This document shows, one piece after another, positions 17,365 to 26,180 of a stretch of 64,000 nt of DNA. Both the position numbers and the translations under genes were made by a program. Positions within the stretch are counted from its first letter, which is position 1. Each line of letters begins with the position of its first letter. The notes under the pieces are model-generated. The model was not told the origin of the DNA and searched no databases. It was given only the letters and a program-made list of their open reading frames with translations. Source of the stretch: Bradymonas sp963697525 (GTDB taxonomy: Bacteria; Myxococcota_A; Bradymonadia; Bradymonadales; Bradymonadaceae); NCBI GenBank assembly GCA_963697525.1, contig OY969087.1:2914001-2978000 (forward strand). Direction: 5' to 3'.

Positions 17365-18816
17365 ATGAAGCAGTATAAGCGGTTGGGAGTGCTCTTCCTG
17401 CTAATGCTCGCGTGCACCGCGGTCACCGTCAGCGTGGCGCCGACGCCGGCCCACGCGCAGGCGCCGGATAAGGAGTTTACGATCTCCGTCGGTGAGACGC
17501 TGACCTTCAGCGGGCGGGGCGTGCGCTCGGTGAGTATCGGGCTGCCCAAGATCGCCGATGCTCAGGTCACCGACAGTCGTCAGTTGATCGTCACCGGCAA
17601 GCAGCCGGGCACGACCACGATGAATATCTACGGACGCGAGGGCCAAAAGACCCTGCTGATCCGCGTGGTCGGCACCAACCCCCAGTCGCTGGCGGAGGAG
17701 GTGCGCGAGGTGCTCGGGCCGGGCTCGAACGTCGATGTGCGCGTGGTCAAAGGCCGGGTGCTGCTCGAGGGCGAGGTCGCCGGCGAGATGTTCAAGCGCA
17801 AGATCAAGGCGCTGACCAATCTGTACCCCAACCAGGTGCTCAACTTCACGACCTACCGTGAGGCCTTCGTCGAGGGGGCGCGCATGGTGGCCGTAGACGT
17901 CTACTTCGTGCAGTTGGCCACGACCAACCGCGATCAGTTGGGCGTCAAATGGGGCCAGTTCATCGGCGCCAACTACACCTTCGGTACCGGAGATGTCCCC
18001 TTGTACTACGACTCCAGCAGCAAGCTCGACAACGGGGTGACCCCGTCGAATACCGGCTCGTTGCTGTCCAAGCCGGCCGCGCTGACTGGCGGCGATGGCA
18101 TGACCTCGTATTTCTCGATGGTCGGCCAGGTCAACGCGGCGTTGGACTTTCTGGTCGAAAACGGCCTGATCAAGACCATCAACCACGGCACGATCATCAC
18201 CGAGGCCGGCAAAGAGGCCAGCTACCACAACGGCGGCACGCTGCTGGTGCGCATCGCCGGGTATTCCTCGGCGGCGCTGCAGAAGGTGCCCTACGGTCTG
18301 CAGGTCAAGGTCAAGCCGGTGCTCGACTCCAAAAACCAGGTCAAGTTGGACATCCAGATGGACTTCTCCGAGCTCGACTACTCCAACTCGGTGGGCGAAA
18401 TCCCGGCGCTGCGCAACAACGCGGTGACCAGCGTGGTCAACACCGTGGCCGGCCAGTCGGTGCTGGTGTCCAGCCAGGAGAACAACAATAAGACCTCCAA
18501 CCAGACCGGGTGGTGGATGCTCTCGCGCATCCCGATTCTGGGGTGGGTGTTCAAGAGCCGCAACTATGTGGGCACGACTCTGAACAACGCGCTGTTCGTG
18601 ACCCCGCGGGTCTACGAGCCGGGCAAGGCCACCCACGAGGAGATGATCGACGGCGTGTTCAAGCAATTGATCAAGCACGGCGCCGAGCCCGAAGATCTGC
18701 CCAACCTGCTCAACAAGAAGACCACGCCGGCGGCGGCGCCGGCGGCACCCTCGGGTGACAGCGGGTCGAGCAGTTCCGATGATTCCGCCGCCGCGCAGCC
18801 GTCCCTGGTCGAGTGA
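17365..18816 (+). CDS. cpaC: Tad pilus outer-membrane secretin (CpaC/RcpA)
   Basis: A 483-residue secretin that should form the outer-membrane channel for the Flp pilus. A signal peptide ends near PAHAQA. Then come a pilus-secretin N-terminal domain (about 35-105, with GLPKIADAQVTD), a BON-like segment (about 110-170) and the secretin core (about 230-430, with VPYGLQVKVKPVLD and WWMLSRIPILGWVF). The Ser/Ala-rich tail is typical of poorly conserved ends. The start is preceded by GAGGAG. It heads a run of pilus genes continuing to 26.2 kb. Confidence 0.93.
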   Translation: MKQYKRLGVLFLLMLACTAVTVSVAPTPAHAQAPDKEFTISVGETLTFSGRGVRSVSIGLPKIADAQVTDSRQLIVTGKQPGTTTMNIYGREGQKTLLIRVVGTNPQSLAEEVREVLGPGSNVDVRVVKGRVLLEGEVAGEMFKRKIKALTNLYPNQVLNFTTYREAFVEGARMVAVDVYFVQLATTNRDQLGVKWGQFIGANYTFGTGDVPLYYDSSSKLDNGVTPSNTGSLLSKPAALTGGDGMTSYFSMVGQVNAALDFLVENGLIKTINHGTIITEAGKEASYHNGGTLLVRIAGYSSAALQKVPYGLQVKVKPVLDSKNQVKLDIQMDFSELDYSNSVGEIPALRNNAVTSVVNTVAGQSVLVSSQENNNKTSNQTGWWMLSRIPILGWVFKSRNYVGTTLNNALFVTPRVYEPGKATHEEMIDGVFKQLIKHGAEPEDLPNLLNKKTTPAAAPAAPSGDSGSSSSDDSAAAQPSLVE

Positions 18817-18857
18817 ACCATGGACCTTGCTCCGTCACTTGAGCGTCGCACGAGACG

Positions 18858-20726
18858 ATGAAGCAGATACGCGTTCTGGACAATAAGGGTCAGGAATACC
18901 TGTACCCGGTGGAGCAGCCGGTGGCCGAGGTGACCATCGGGCGCAGCAAGAGTAATGACATCATCTTGAGCAGCAAGACGGTCAGCCGGCGCCACGCGAT
19001 CATCAAGATCATGGGCGACCGGATCTTGCTGGTCAATCAGTCGGCCAATGGGGTGGTGGTCAACGGCCAGCGTGTCGACCGGGTCCTGGAGATGGAGCCC
19101 GGCCAATATGCCACCATCGACATCTACCGTTTCTGCGTCGAGGAGATCGCCGATACCCGCGGCGCCCAGCGCCCCTCCCACGGAGGGCGCTCGTCGCGGC
19201 GCGTCGATCGCTCGGCGCGCCTGGGCGCCGGCAACCGGGTCAACCGCAATCGGCCCACCGAACATATGAGCGCCTCGCAGCGGCCGCCCAGCGCCGAGAC
19301 CCGTCAGGCTCGCCAGCCGCGCGCTCCGTCCACCGACTCCCCGTTGGGTGGACACGCCGATTTGAGCAGCTACCTGGGCGAGATCGCCCCCTCCGACAAC
19401 TACGAGGAGCCGCGCATCAACCTGGCCGGCGAGGAGGCCCAGGTCGTCGACCGCGCCCGGCGCCGCGAGCTGGTCGAGTTCAAGGCGATGCTGCACGACG
19501 AGCTCAAAGAGCGCCTGGACTTGCACAGCTTCGAGATCACCGACTACCGCACCCCGCGCACGGTGCGCCAGGTCTCCGAGCGGCTCAAGCAGTTGCTCGA
19601 GCTGCACGCCCACGCCATCCCCCCGCCGTTTACCCGCGACGACGTCTTCAAAGAGATGATGGACGAGGTGTGCGGTTTGGGGCCCATCGAGGACCTGATC
19701 AAACACCGCAAGGTCAGCGAGATCATGGTCGTCGACCGCGACCATATCTACGCGGAATTGGCCGGCAACATCGTGCTGACCGACCGGTTCTTCAACGACG
19801 AGAAGTCGATGATGACGGTCATCGAGCGTATCGTCATTCCGCGCGGCCGGCGCATCGACGAGTCCACGCCGCTGGTGGATACGCGCCTGGCCGACGGCTC
19901 GCGTGTCAACGCGGTCATCCCGCCGCTGGCGCTCAAAGATCCCTGCCTGACGATTCGTAAATTTCCCGACGACCGGCTGGGCGTCTCCGACCTGGTCAAG
20001 TTCGAGAGCTTGACCCCGGAGATGGCCAAATTTTTGGGCCGGTGTGTGCGGGTGCGCAAAAACATCATCATCTCCGGTGGTACCGGCTCCGGTAAGACGA
20101 CGCTTCTAAACGTGCTGTCGAGCTTCATCGGTTACACCGAGCGCGTGGTGACCATCGAGGACGCCGCCGAATTGCAGCTCCAGCAGGAACACGTGGTCAG
20201 CTTGGAGACCAAGCCGCCCAACCTGGAGGGCAAGGGCGAGATCGCCATTCGCGACCTGGTTAAAAACGCGCTGCGTATGCGCCCCGACCGCATCGTCGTC
20301 GGTGAGTGTCGTGGCGGCGAGGCGCTGGACATGCTCCAGGCGATGAACACCGGCCACGAGGGGTCGATGACCACGGTGCACAGCAACAGCCCGCGCGAGG
20401 CCATCGCCCGTCTGGAGACCCTGGTGTTGATGAGCGGCATGGAGCTTCCCACGCGCGCTATTCGCCAGCAGATCGCCAACTCGGTCGACCTCATCGTCCA
20501 GCAGTCGCGTTTCAGCGACGGCAGCCGGCGGGTGTCCTACATCACCGAGGTCTGCGGCATCAATGACGACGGCCGCGTCGATCTGGAAGATATTTACCGC
20601 TACAAGCAGACCCACGTCGACGAGCAAAAGAAGGTCCACGGCTACCATTTGGCGACGGGCTATCTGCCCAGCTTCCTCAACCAATTCCTGGTGCAGGGGT
20701 TGGCCGACGAGGAGGATTTCTTCTAG
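18858..20726 (+). CDS. cpaF: FHA-CpaF: Tad pilus ATPase with N-terminal FHA domain
   Basis: A 622-residue cytoplasmic secretion ATPase powering pilus assembly. Residues 1-95 form an FHA domain with its phosphothreonine-binding signatures (TIGRSKSNDIIL, TVSRRHA, NGVVVNGQ). A basic, low-complexity linker (about 105-200) leads to the CpaF/TadA core, with Walker A GGTGSGKTT near residue 410, the Walker B region DRIVVGECRGGE, and a His-box region ending in MTTVHSNSPREA. Ordinary CpaF proteins are about 450 residues, so the extra length is the FHA part. It suggests control by Ser/Thr phosphorylation. It lies 41 bp downstream of the secretin gene. Confidence 0.95.
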   Translation: MKQIRVLDNKGQEYLYPVEQPVAEVTIGRSKSNDIILSSKTVSRRHAIIKIMGDRILLVNQSANGVVVNGQRVDRVLEMEPGQYATIDIYRFCVEEIADTRGAQRPSHGGRSSRRVDRSARLGAGNRVNRNRPTEHMSASQRPPSAETRQARQPRAPSTDSPLGGHADLSSYLGEIAPSDNYEEPRINLAGEEAQVVDRARRRELVEFKAMLHDELKERLDLHSFEITDYRTPRTVRQVSERLKQLLELHAHAIPPPFTRDDVFKEMMDEVCGLGPIEDLIKHRKVSEIMVVDRDHIYAELAGNIVLTDRFFNDEKSMMTVIERIVIPRGRRIDESTPLVDTRLADGSRVNAVIPPLALKDPCLTIRKFPDDRLGVSDLVKFESLTPEMAKFLGRCVRVRKNIIISGGTGSGKTTLLNVLSSFIGYTERVVTIEDAAELQLQQEHVVSLETKPPNLEGKGEIAIRDLVKNALRMRPDRIVVGECRGGEALDMLQAMNTGHEGSMTTVHSNSPREAIARLETLVLMSGMELPTRAIRQQIANSVDLIVQQSRFSDGSRRVSYITEVCGINDDGRVDLEDIYRYKQTHVDEQKKVHGYHLATGYLPSFLNQFLVQGLADEEDFF

Positions 20727-20898
20727 CCGTGGCAGCGCGCGCGCCGGCCGCCCATGGGCGGGCTGGCAGGCGGTGTGCGGTTGCGTCATCGGTGGGCCCT
20801 AGCTACACTCGATGGCGTAACCTGGATTTGTCGGTCGAACCAACTTACCGCCTGGCCGTGCTCGGGCAGGGCTGTTTTCTCAAACAGGAGTCATCGAG

Positions 20899-21750
20899 GT
20901 GCTCTATCTCTGGCTTGCAATAGCTGCGGTGTTCATCGCTGCCCTTCTGGCCGTACTCGGCGGGGGGGAGTGGGTGGCCAGCCGCATCTCTCAGGAGCGC
21001 GGGGTCTACGAGCGCGTGGTGGGCAAGGAGCTGTACCGGCTCTTCTTGAACATCTCCCCTCAGGAGTTCGTGCTCATCCACCTCTTTGTGATCCTGGTGG
21101 GCGCTGCCGGCGGCTACTTCTTCATCGGCGGCATCGTCGGGGGCTTGGCCGGCCTGGTGGTCGGCTTTATGGCGCCGCGCTTCTGGCTCAAAAGCCAGTG
21201 GCGCAACCGCGTGCGTCACATCGACGAGCAGGTCGAGGAGGCGATGGTGTACATGGCCAACGCCTTCAAGGCCAACCCGTCGCTGCCCGAGGCGATCGCC
21301 GATGTGACCACGGCCATGCCCCGGCCGATCAGCCAGGAGCTGCAGGTGCTGTTGCGCGAGTACAAGCTGGGCACCCCCCTGGACCAATGCCTGATCCGAC
21401 TGCAGCGGCGCATGCCGTCGCGCAACCTGGAGCTGGCCATCTCGGCGCTGCTCGTGGGCCGGACCGTCGGCGGTAATATCCCCAAAATCTTGGAGGATAT
21501 CGCCAGCACCATTCGCGAGAGCTACCGCCTCGAGCGCGTCATCGACACCCAGACCGCCCAGGGAAAGATGCAGGCCTGGGTCATGGGGGCAATGCCGGCG
21601 GTGGTTATCGGGGTATTTTACCTGATGGACCCCGAGCTGATCACCCCGCTGTTCCATACCCTCATCGGGTATATGGTCCTGGCGATCGCGGTGGTGCTCA
21701 ACATCATCGGCGTGGTCTTCATTCTCAAGATTGTCAATATCCAGGTCTAG
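20899..21750 (+). CDS. tadB: Tad pilus inner-membrane platform protein TadB
   Basis: A 283-residue type II secretion F-domain membrane protein. Two N-terminal hydrophobic segments are followed by a cytoplasmic T2SSF region (AMVYMANAFKANPSLPEAI, then ALLVGRTVGGNIPKILEDIA) and a C-terminal hairpin of membrane segments. TadB and TadC form the platform that couples the ATPase to pilin extrusion. The GTG start is preceded by AGGAG. A gap of 172 bp separates it from cpaF, larger than the other spacings in the locus. Confidence 0.93.
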   Translation: MLYLWLAIAAVFIAALLAVLGGGEWVASRISQERGVYERVVGKELYRLFLNISPQEFVLIHLFVILVGAAGGYFFIGGIVGGLAGLVVGFMAPRFWLKSQWRNRVRHIDEQVEEAMVYMANAFKANPSLPEAIADVTTAMPRPISQELQVLLREYKLGTPLDQCLIRLQRRMPSRNLELAISALLVGRTVGGNIPKILEDIASTIRESYRLERVIDTQTAQGKMQAWVMGAMPAVVIGVFYLMDPELITPLFHTLIGYMVLAIAVVLNIIGVVFILKIVNIQV

Positions 21751-21763
21751 GCGAGGAGCGGCT

Positions 21764-22705
21764 GTGCAGCAACTACTCAATCCCACCGTATTGATCATCT
21801 CGGCGATCGCGCTGATGTTTTTGGCGTTCGCATTGCTGACCTACGGGTTTGTGCCCGACGAGGTCGAAGAGGATGAGATCTATGGGTATCGTCTGACCAA
21901 GCGCAAACGCCTGCTCGAAGAAAACGGAATGTACGCGCTGGCGCTGCCGCTGATCAAGGTCTTCGCCCACTATTTTCGCATGGTCCCCGAGGGCGACAAC
22001 TTCGTGGACCGGGTGCGCAAGAGGTTGCGCGACCAACTGCCGCGCTCGGGTTATTTGGGAGCGTTTACGCCCAATGAATTCTTGGGGGCGTGCTGCACGG
22101 CGTCGTTGGGCGGCTTTGTGTTCGTGTTGGTCGCCTCGATGCTGCTGTCGGATACGGCCAATGTTCCGGTGGCGGTCATCCTGGGCGTGGCCTCGTGCTA
22201 CTTTCCCTTCTTGAGCCTCAGCGGCGCCATCAGCGAGCGGCTCATCGAGATCGACCGACGCCTGCCCTACACCGTCGACCTGTTGGTGTTGTCGATGCGC
22301 GCCGGCCTGGACTTCATGACCGCGCTCGATCGCGTGGTCACGCGGGGCCAGCAGCAAAACCCCGACGATCCCATGATCCAGGAACTCGGCGTCGTGCTCC
22401 AGGAGATGCGCGTGGGTACGCCCAAGGCCGACGCCCTGCTCAACCTATGCGAGAGGGTCAACTCCGACTACCTGAACTCGATGGTCGGCGCGATCATCCA
22501 GTCCGAGAAACGCGGCAGCCCGCTGGCCCGCGTCCTCGAGATTCAGATCGACACCATTCGCAACAAGCGCACCCAGAAGATCGAGAAGAAGGCCAGCCAG
22601 GCAGCCGTCAAAATCCTATTGCCGCTGATGTTCATCTTCGGCGCCGTCGTCGTCGTGGTCATCGGCGCGATGGTCCTCAAGATCAAACACAGCACGGGCG
22701 GGTGA
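21764..22705 (+). CDS. tadC: Tad pilus inner-membrane platform protein TadC
   Basis: A 313-residue T2SSF-domain partner of TadB. It starts at GTG 21764 after GAGGAG, 13 bp after tadB, so the two are surely one unit. It has an N-terminal membrane segment, a central pair (VFVLVASMLLSDTANVPVAV), the cytoplasmic motif LDFMTALDRVVTRGQQ, a second T2SSF signature (VGAIIQSEKRGSPLARVL) and a C-terminal segment (LMFIFGAVVVVVIGAMVL). Confidence 0.93.
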   Translation: MQQLLNPTVLIISAIALMFLAFALLTYGFVPDEVEEDEIYGYRLTKRKRLLEENGMYALALPLIKVFAHYFRMVPEGDNFVDRVRKRLRDQLPRSGYLGAFTPNEFLGACCTASLGGFVFVLVASMLLSDTANVPVAVILGVASCYFPFLSLSGAISERLIEIDRRLPYTVDLLVLSMRAGLDFMTALDRVVTRGQQQNPDDPMIQELGVVLQEMRVGTPKADALLNLCERVNSDYLNSMVGAIIQSEKRGSPLARVLEIQIDTIRNKRTQKIEKKASQAAVKILLPLMFIFGAVVVVVIGAMVLKIKHSTGG

Positions 22706-22760
22706 ACTCCCCATCCAATGCCGCCGGCGACCGCGGTTGGCGGTCCTGCCACAAAGAGTT

Positions 22761-22787
22761 TTGTTTTGGGGGCCGGTGGCGTACAAT
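22761..22787 (+). promoter_or_regulatory. Possible promoter upstream of the FHA protein gene
   Basis: A good -10 box TACAAT (22782-22787) is preceded by TTGTTT at a short 15-bp spacing, 55 bp before the FHA gene. The -10 is close to consensus but the spacing is suboptimal. Confidence 0.25.
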
Positions 22788-22842
22788 GGCGATCTCAGCG
22801 CCGCCGCGTTGCGGTTAGTCGACCACGCTTCTGTGCGAGGAC

Positions 22843-24183
22843 ATGTCTGCCATGCCGTCTTTTTGGCTCGAATACGACAATAATGGGGATATCCAGGAGT
22901 TTAGCTTCGACGCGGACTCGGTGACGATTGGGCGCGACAAGGCATCGGACTTCGTGCTCGACCACCCGACCGTGTCGCGTCAGCACGCCGTGATCGTGCA
23001 CAAAAGTGGCTCGTATCACCTGGTGGTCCTCTCCCGCGGTGGCCTGACGGCCATCGACGGCCAACAGGTCCACGGCGAAGTCATGCTCTATGACCACAGC
23101 GCGCTAAACCTGGGTCAGCTTCAATTTCGGTTCCGCTCGGATTTTGCCCCGCAAAAGCCCGCCGGCGGTCAGCAGGCGAGCTTTGCGGCGTCCTTCGCCA
23201 ACTCCGCCGGAGGGGCCGGCGCCGCCGGGGGCTACGGCGGCCAGGCGCAGGGCCAAAGCTTGGGCGCTCAGGCCCAGGGCGGTGGGTTCGGCGGCCCGGC
23301 GCAAGGCGGCGGCTTCGGCGCTCAGGCCCAAGGCGGCGGGTTCGGCGGGCAAGCTCAGCAAGGTGGAGCCGGCGGCTTCAGTGGTGCAGGCGCCCAGCAG
23401 GGCGGCGGCCAGGCCGGCTTTGGCCTTGGCAATTCGCCCGCAGACGGCACGGCGACGCCCAACGGCGGTGGCGCCAATGGCGGCGGCGAGGCGGCCAACG
23501 AAGCGGGCATCGTAAGCTGGGACGAGATCGCCAGCAGCTCCGAGGCGATGGACGACGATGGCCAGCCCAAGGAAACCACCGTCTACGAGCGCATGCAGGG
23601 CGGCAAGAAGAAAGATGAGAAGACCAACCCCGTGCTGGTCGCCGTCGCCGGTGCCGGCATTATCGGGTTGCTATATTACTCCTTCTTCATGGGGAGCCCT
23701 GGCGGGCCTCCGCCCGTCAAGCCGGACAAGGCGCTCAAGGATCCCACACCGGTGGTCATCGAGGTCTCCTGCATGGGCGAAGCTGCCTGCATGCACAACG
23801 CCGAGGAGTCCTATAAGGTCGGCCTGGAGAAGCTCGAGAAGAAGGACGTGGCCATTCCCAACTTGTTCGAGGGCTACAAGAAGCTGCTGGAGGCCAAACA
23901 ATACCTCGACAAGGCCGGCAAGAAGAAGGTTCCGGCAGATATGAGCAAGTTGGAGGACAAGCGCAAGCAGGCGCGGGCGGAGTTGACCGAGATCTTCAAG
24001 AACTACCGGGTCAAGTTCCACCAGGCCAAAAAACGCAAACTTTACAAAGATATGGTCAAGGCCCTCGACGCCGTCAAAACCTATTTCCCGGACAAGACGG
24101 CGCGCGAGCATAAGTGGGCCATGGCCGAGGAACTCGACATGAAGAAGCAAGGTGTCTATCCCAAGCATGTCTACGGGCCGTGA
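22843..24183 (+). CDS. FHA-domain single-pass membrane protein
   Basis: A 446-residue protein. The N-terminal FHA domain (about 5-100) has TIGRDKASDFVLDH and TVSRQHAVIV. It is followed by a Gly/Gln/Ala linker of roughly 110 residues with a repeated GGFGGQAQ pattern, one membrane segment at about 263-283 (NPVLVAVAGAGIIGLLYYSF) and a charged helical C-terminal domain. If oriented as usual, FHA is cytoplasmic and the C-terminal part periplasmic, so the protein could relay phospho-signals to the pilus machine. An alternative ATG lies three codons downstream. It sits inside the Tad locus, after tadC. Its partner is unknown. Confidence 0.85.
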   Translation: MSAMPSFWLEYDNNGDIQEFSFDADSVTIGRDKASDFVLDHPTVSRQHAVIVHKSGSYHLVVLSRGGLTAIDGQQVHGEVMLYDHSALNLGQLQFRFRSDFAPQKPAGGQQASFAASFANSAGGAGAAGGYGGQAQGQSLGAQAQGGGFGGPAQGGGFGAQAQGGGFGGQAQQGGAGGFSGAGAQQGGGQAGFGLGNSPADGTATPNGGGANGGGEAANEAGIVSWDEIASSSEAMDDDGQPKETTVYERMQGGKKKDEKTNPVLVAVAGAGIIGLLYYSFFMGSPGGPPPVKPDKALKDPTPVVIEVSCMGEAACMHNAEESYKVGLEKLEKKDVAIPNLFEGYKKLLEAKQYLDKAGKKKVPADMSKLEDKRKQARAELTEIFKNYRVKFHQAKKRKLYKDMVKALDAVKTYFPDKTAREHKWAMAEELDMKKQGVYPKHVYGP

Positions 24184-24211
24184 ACCTGGGCCCGACGTTG
24201 CTCCCCCCTCG

Positions 24212-25636
24212 ATGCAGTTACATATGGGTATCGTAAGATCGTCGCTCACGTTCGACGGGGCCTGCAAGCGCAGCCCCGTCGTCTCGCTCTGGCCGGTGCG
24301 TCGCACCGCCATACTCGCGCTATTTTTGCTGGCCGCGTGCCTCCTTGCGGGGTGTGTGACCGTGCAACAGCGCGGAGACCGCGCCTACAAGTCCGGCAAG
24401 TACAACCAGGCGCTCGATCGCTATGAAGAGGCCATGGACCGCGGGGTGCGCGACCCGCAGATGTACTACCACGCGGCCAAAGCGGCGGTGCACGTGGGGG
24501 ACTTCTCGCTGGCCGAGCGTTATTACAGCCAGTCGCTGCGCTACGGCGGCGGCGACGAAGTCGCGCGCTCCCTGGCCGAGTTCTACATCGCCACGAGCAA
24601 CTACGCCAAGGCGGTGCGCGTGCTCCAACAATTGCTGGAGACCACCAACGACCCGCAAGACGTCTACAACAACCTGGGCGCGGCGCTGATGTACGCCGGC
24701 GTGCCGTTGGACGCCGAGTCCTACCTGCTCGTCGCCCAGCAGATGAAGCCCGACGATCCCGTGCCCTACGTCAACCTGGGCGTGCTGTACGACAAGCATA
24801 TGCACCAGCCGCGGCTGGCGCTGGGATTTTACAAATGCTTCGTCAGGATGAGCAAAGCGGGCTCGCAGCAGCGCAAGGTCGCCGCCCGGGTCAAGGCGCT
24901 CGAAGCCCAGGAGGGCAAGGTGTTGCCGCCGCGCTTCGACGTGCCCTGCGGAAAGGCCTACCAGCCACCGTCGGCGCCGTCGGCCGACGAGATCCGCAAA
25001 CGCCTGGGCGCGCACACCGCGTCGGCCAAGAGCGCGGACACCAAGGGTGAGGCGGCGGCCGGCTCAAATGCAGAGACCAAACAAGATACCCACAAGCCCA
25101 TCCCCACGGGCATCGAGGCCTCCGGGACCGGTGACAAAGATGCGCAGGGCGCGGACGACGAGCCGCCGCTCAAGATCTACCGGCCCACCGAGGACCACGC
25201 CACGCCGCCCAAGGCCGACGCGAAGAGCGAGGACGCCGCGCCCCAGCATGCGAGCACGGATCAACAGGACGCGTCCGACGGCTCCAAGGCGGTGGCACTT
25301 GCCGAACAGGCGTTCGCCAAGCAAGATTATGCGCAGGTGGTTCGACAACTCGAGAAACTGCCGGCCTCGGCGCTGGATGCGAAGGCGATGTCGCTGTACG
25401 GTCGCGCGTTGGCTGCGCAGGGCCACAACAAGCGCGCCCAACGCTGGCTGGCGGGGGCCGTGGCCGCCGACCCCACCCCGAAGAGCGTGCGCGCGCTGCT
25501 CGACGTGTACGGGGAGTTGGGGGCCGACAAGAAATTCGGCGAGCTGTGCGCCCAATTTGCGGGCGACAAGAAATACCATGACGCCCTGGCCAGGTGCCCC
25601 AAGCCCGGGACGCACCTGCAGAAGACGTCACCGTAG
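24212..25636 (+). CDS. TPR lipoprotein of the Tad locus (TadD-like)
   Basis: An exported lipoprotein of about 470 residues with a lipobox in ACLLAGC. N-terminal TPR-like repeats (AYKSGKYNQALDRYEEAM, PQDVYNNLGAALMYAGV) are followed by a charged, low-complexity middle and a second TPR pair near the end. TPR lipoproteins in this position (TadD) assist secretin assembly. The start is uncertain. ATG 24212 or 24224 gives a long N-region, whereas GTG 24296 would give an ideal 20-residue lipoprotein signal but no clear ribosome site. The frame is open from 24152, overlapping the upstream gene. Confidence 0.8.
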   Translation: MQLHMGIVRSSLTFDGACKRSPVVSLWPVRRTAILALFLLAACLLAGCVTVQQRGDRAYKSGKYNQALDRYEEAMDRGVRDPQMYYHAAKAAVHVGDFSLAERYYSQSLRYGGGDEVARSLAEFYIATSNYAKAVRVLQQLLETTNDPQDVYNNLGAALMYAGVPLDAESYLLVAQQMKPDDPVPYVNLGVLYDKHMHQPRLALGFYKCFVRMSKAGSQQRKVAARVKALEAQEGKVLPPRFDVPCGKAYQPPSAPSADEIRKRLGAHTASAKSADTKGEAAAGSNAETKQDTHKPIPTGIEASGTGDKDAQGADDEPPLKIYRPTEDHATPPKADAKSEDAAPQHASTDQQDASDGSKAVALAEQAFAKQDYAQVVRQLEKLPASALDAKAMSLYGRALAAQGHNKRAQRWLAGAVAADPTPKSVRALLDVYGELGADKKFGELCAQFAGDKKYHDALARCPKPGTHLQKTSP

Positions 25637-25648
25637 CGCTGGTCAACG

Positions 25649-25695
25649 AGCGCTGTCGGCAGCCGCGGCTACGGCCGCGATCAGCCGACAGCGCT
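25649..25695 (+). promoter_or_regulatory. Long hairpin just upstream of the pilin gene
   Basis: Arms AGCGCTGTCGGC (25649-25660) and GCCGACAGCGCT (25684-25695) pair perfectly over 12 bp. The loop itself contains a second stem (CGCGGC-TACG-GCCGCG). It ends 16 bp before the pilin start and has no T run, so it looks like an mRNA-processing or stabilising structure rather than a terminator. Confidence 0.55.
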
Positions 25696-25711
25696 TGCAC
25701 TCGGAGGACGA

Positions 25712-26173
25712 ATGATGAGTCGGCTGTGGCGACATATGGTGCGCGGGCGGGGAGCGACGGCCACCGAGACCATCATCTTGTTGGTGCTGGTGGCGATGGT
25801 CATCCTGTCGATCGTCAAGATGTTTTCCAACAACCTGGGAACCAAGGTCAACAAGGCCAACAGCGCGGTCGCCTCGCTGTCGACCGAAGATCCGGACGCG
25901 CGCCGGGTGCGCGAAAACGGCAAGAAGGCCTGGAAGGGCCAGAACGGCGCGGCCGCGCCTGCCGGCGAGCAGCAGCCGGCGGCTGGCGGATCCAAAGGCA
26001 ACGGCGCCGCGGCTGCGGCCAACGCCGGCAAGCAGGGCGCGCCGACCCAGACGGCCGCCGGCACGCCGACGGTCCAGGAGGGCTGCGGCGGGTTCAACCC
26101 CTTTGTCATTCCCATCGCCCTGGGCTTGGCCGGCCTGCTGGGCTACGTGATCATGAAGACCAAAAAAGGGTAG
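25712..26173 (+). CDS. Flp-type pilin-like protein
   Basis: A 153-residue protein with a type IVb prepilin signature. A short basic leader ends in RGRG, followed by ATATE with Glu at +5, then a long hydrophobic helix (TIILLVLVAMVILSIVKM). Cleavage by a TadV-type peptidase after Gly 14 is predicted; no such peptidase gene is in the window. Unlike small Flp pilins (about 55-70 residues) it has an Ala/Gly/Gln-rich middle and a second hydrophobic segment at the C-terminus (PFVIPIALGLAGLLGYVIM). It may be a minor or anchored pseudopilin. GGAGG lies close before the start. Confidence 0.75.
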   Translation: MMSRLWRHMVRGRGATATETIILLVLVAMVILSIVKMFSNNLGTKVNKANSAVASLSTEDPDARRVRENGKKAWKGQNGAAAPAGEQQPAAGGSKGNGAAAAANAGKQGAPTQTAAGTPTVQEGCGGFNPFVIPIALGLAGLLGYVIMKTKKG

Positions 26174-26180
26174 CCGGACC

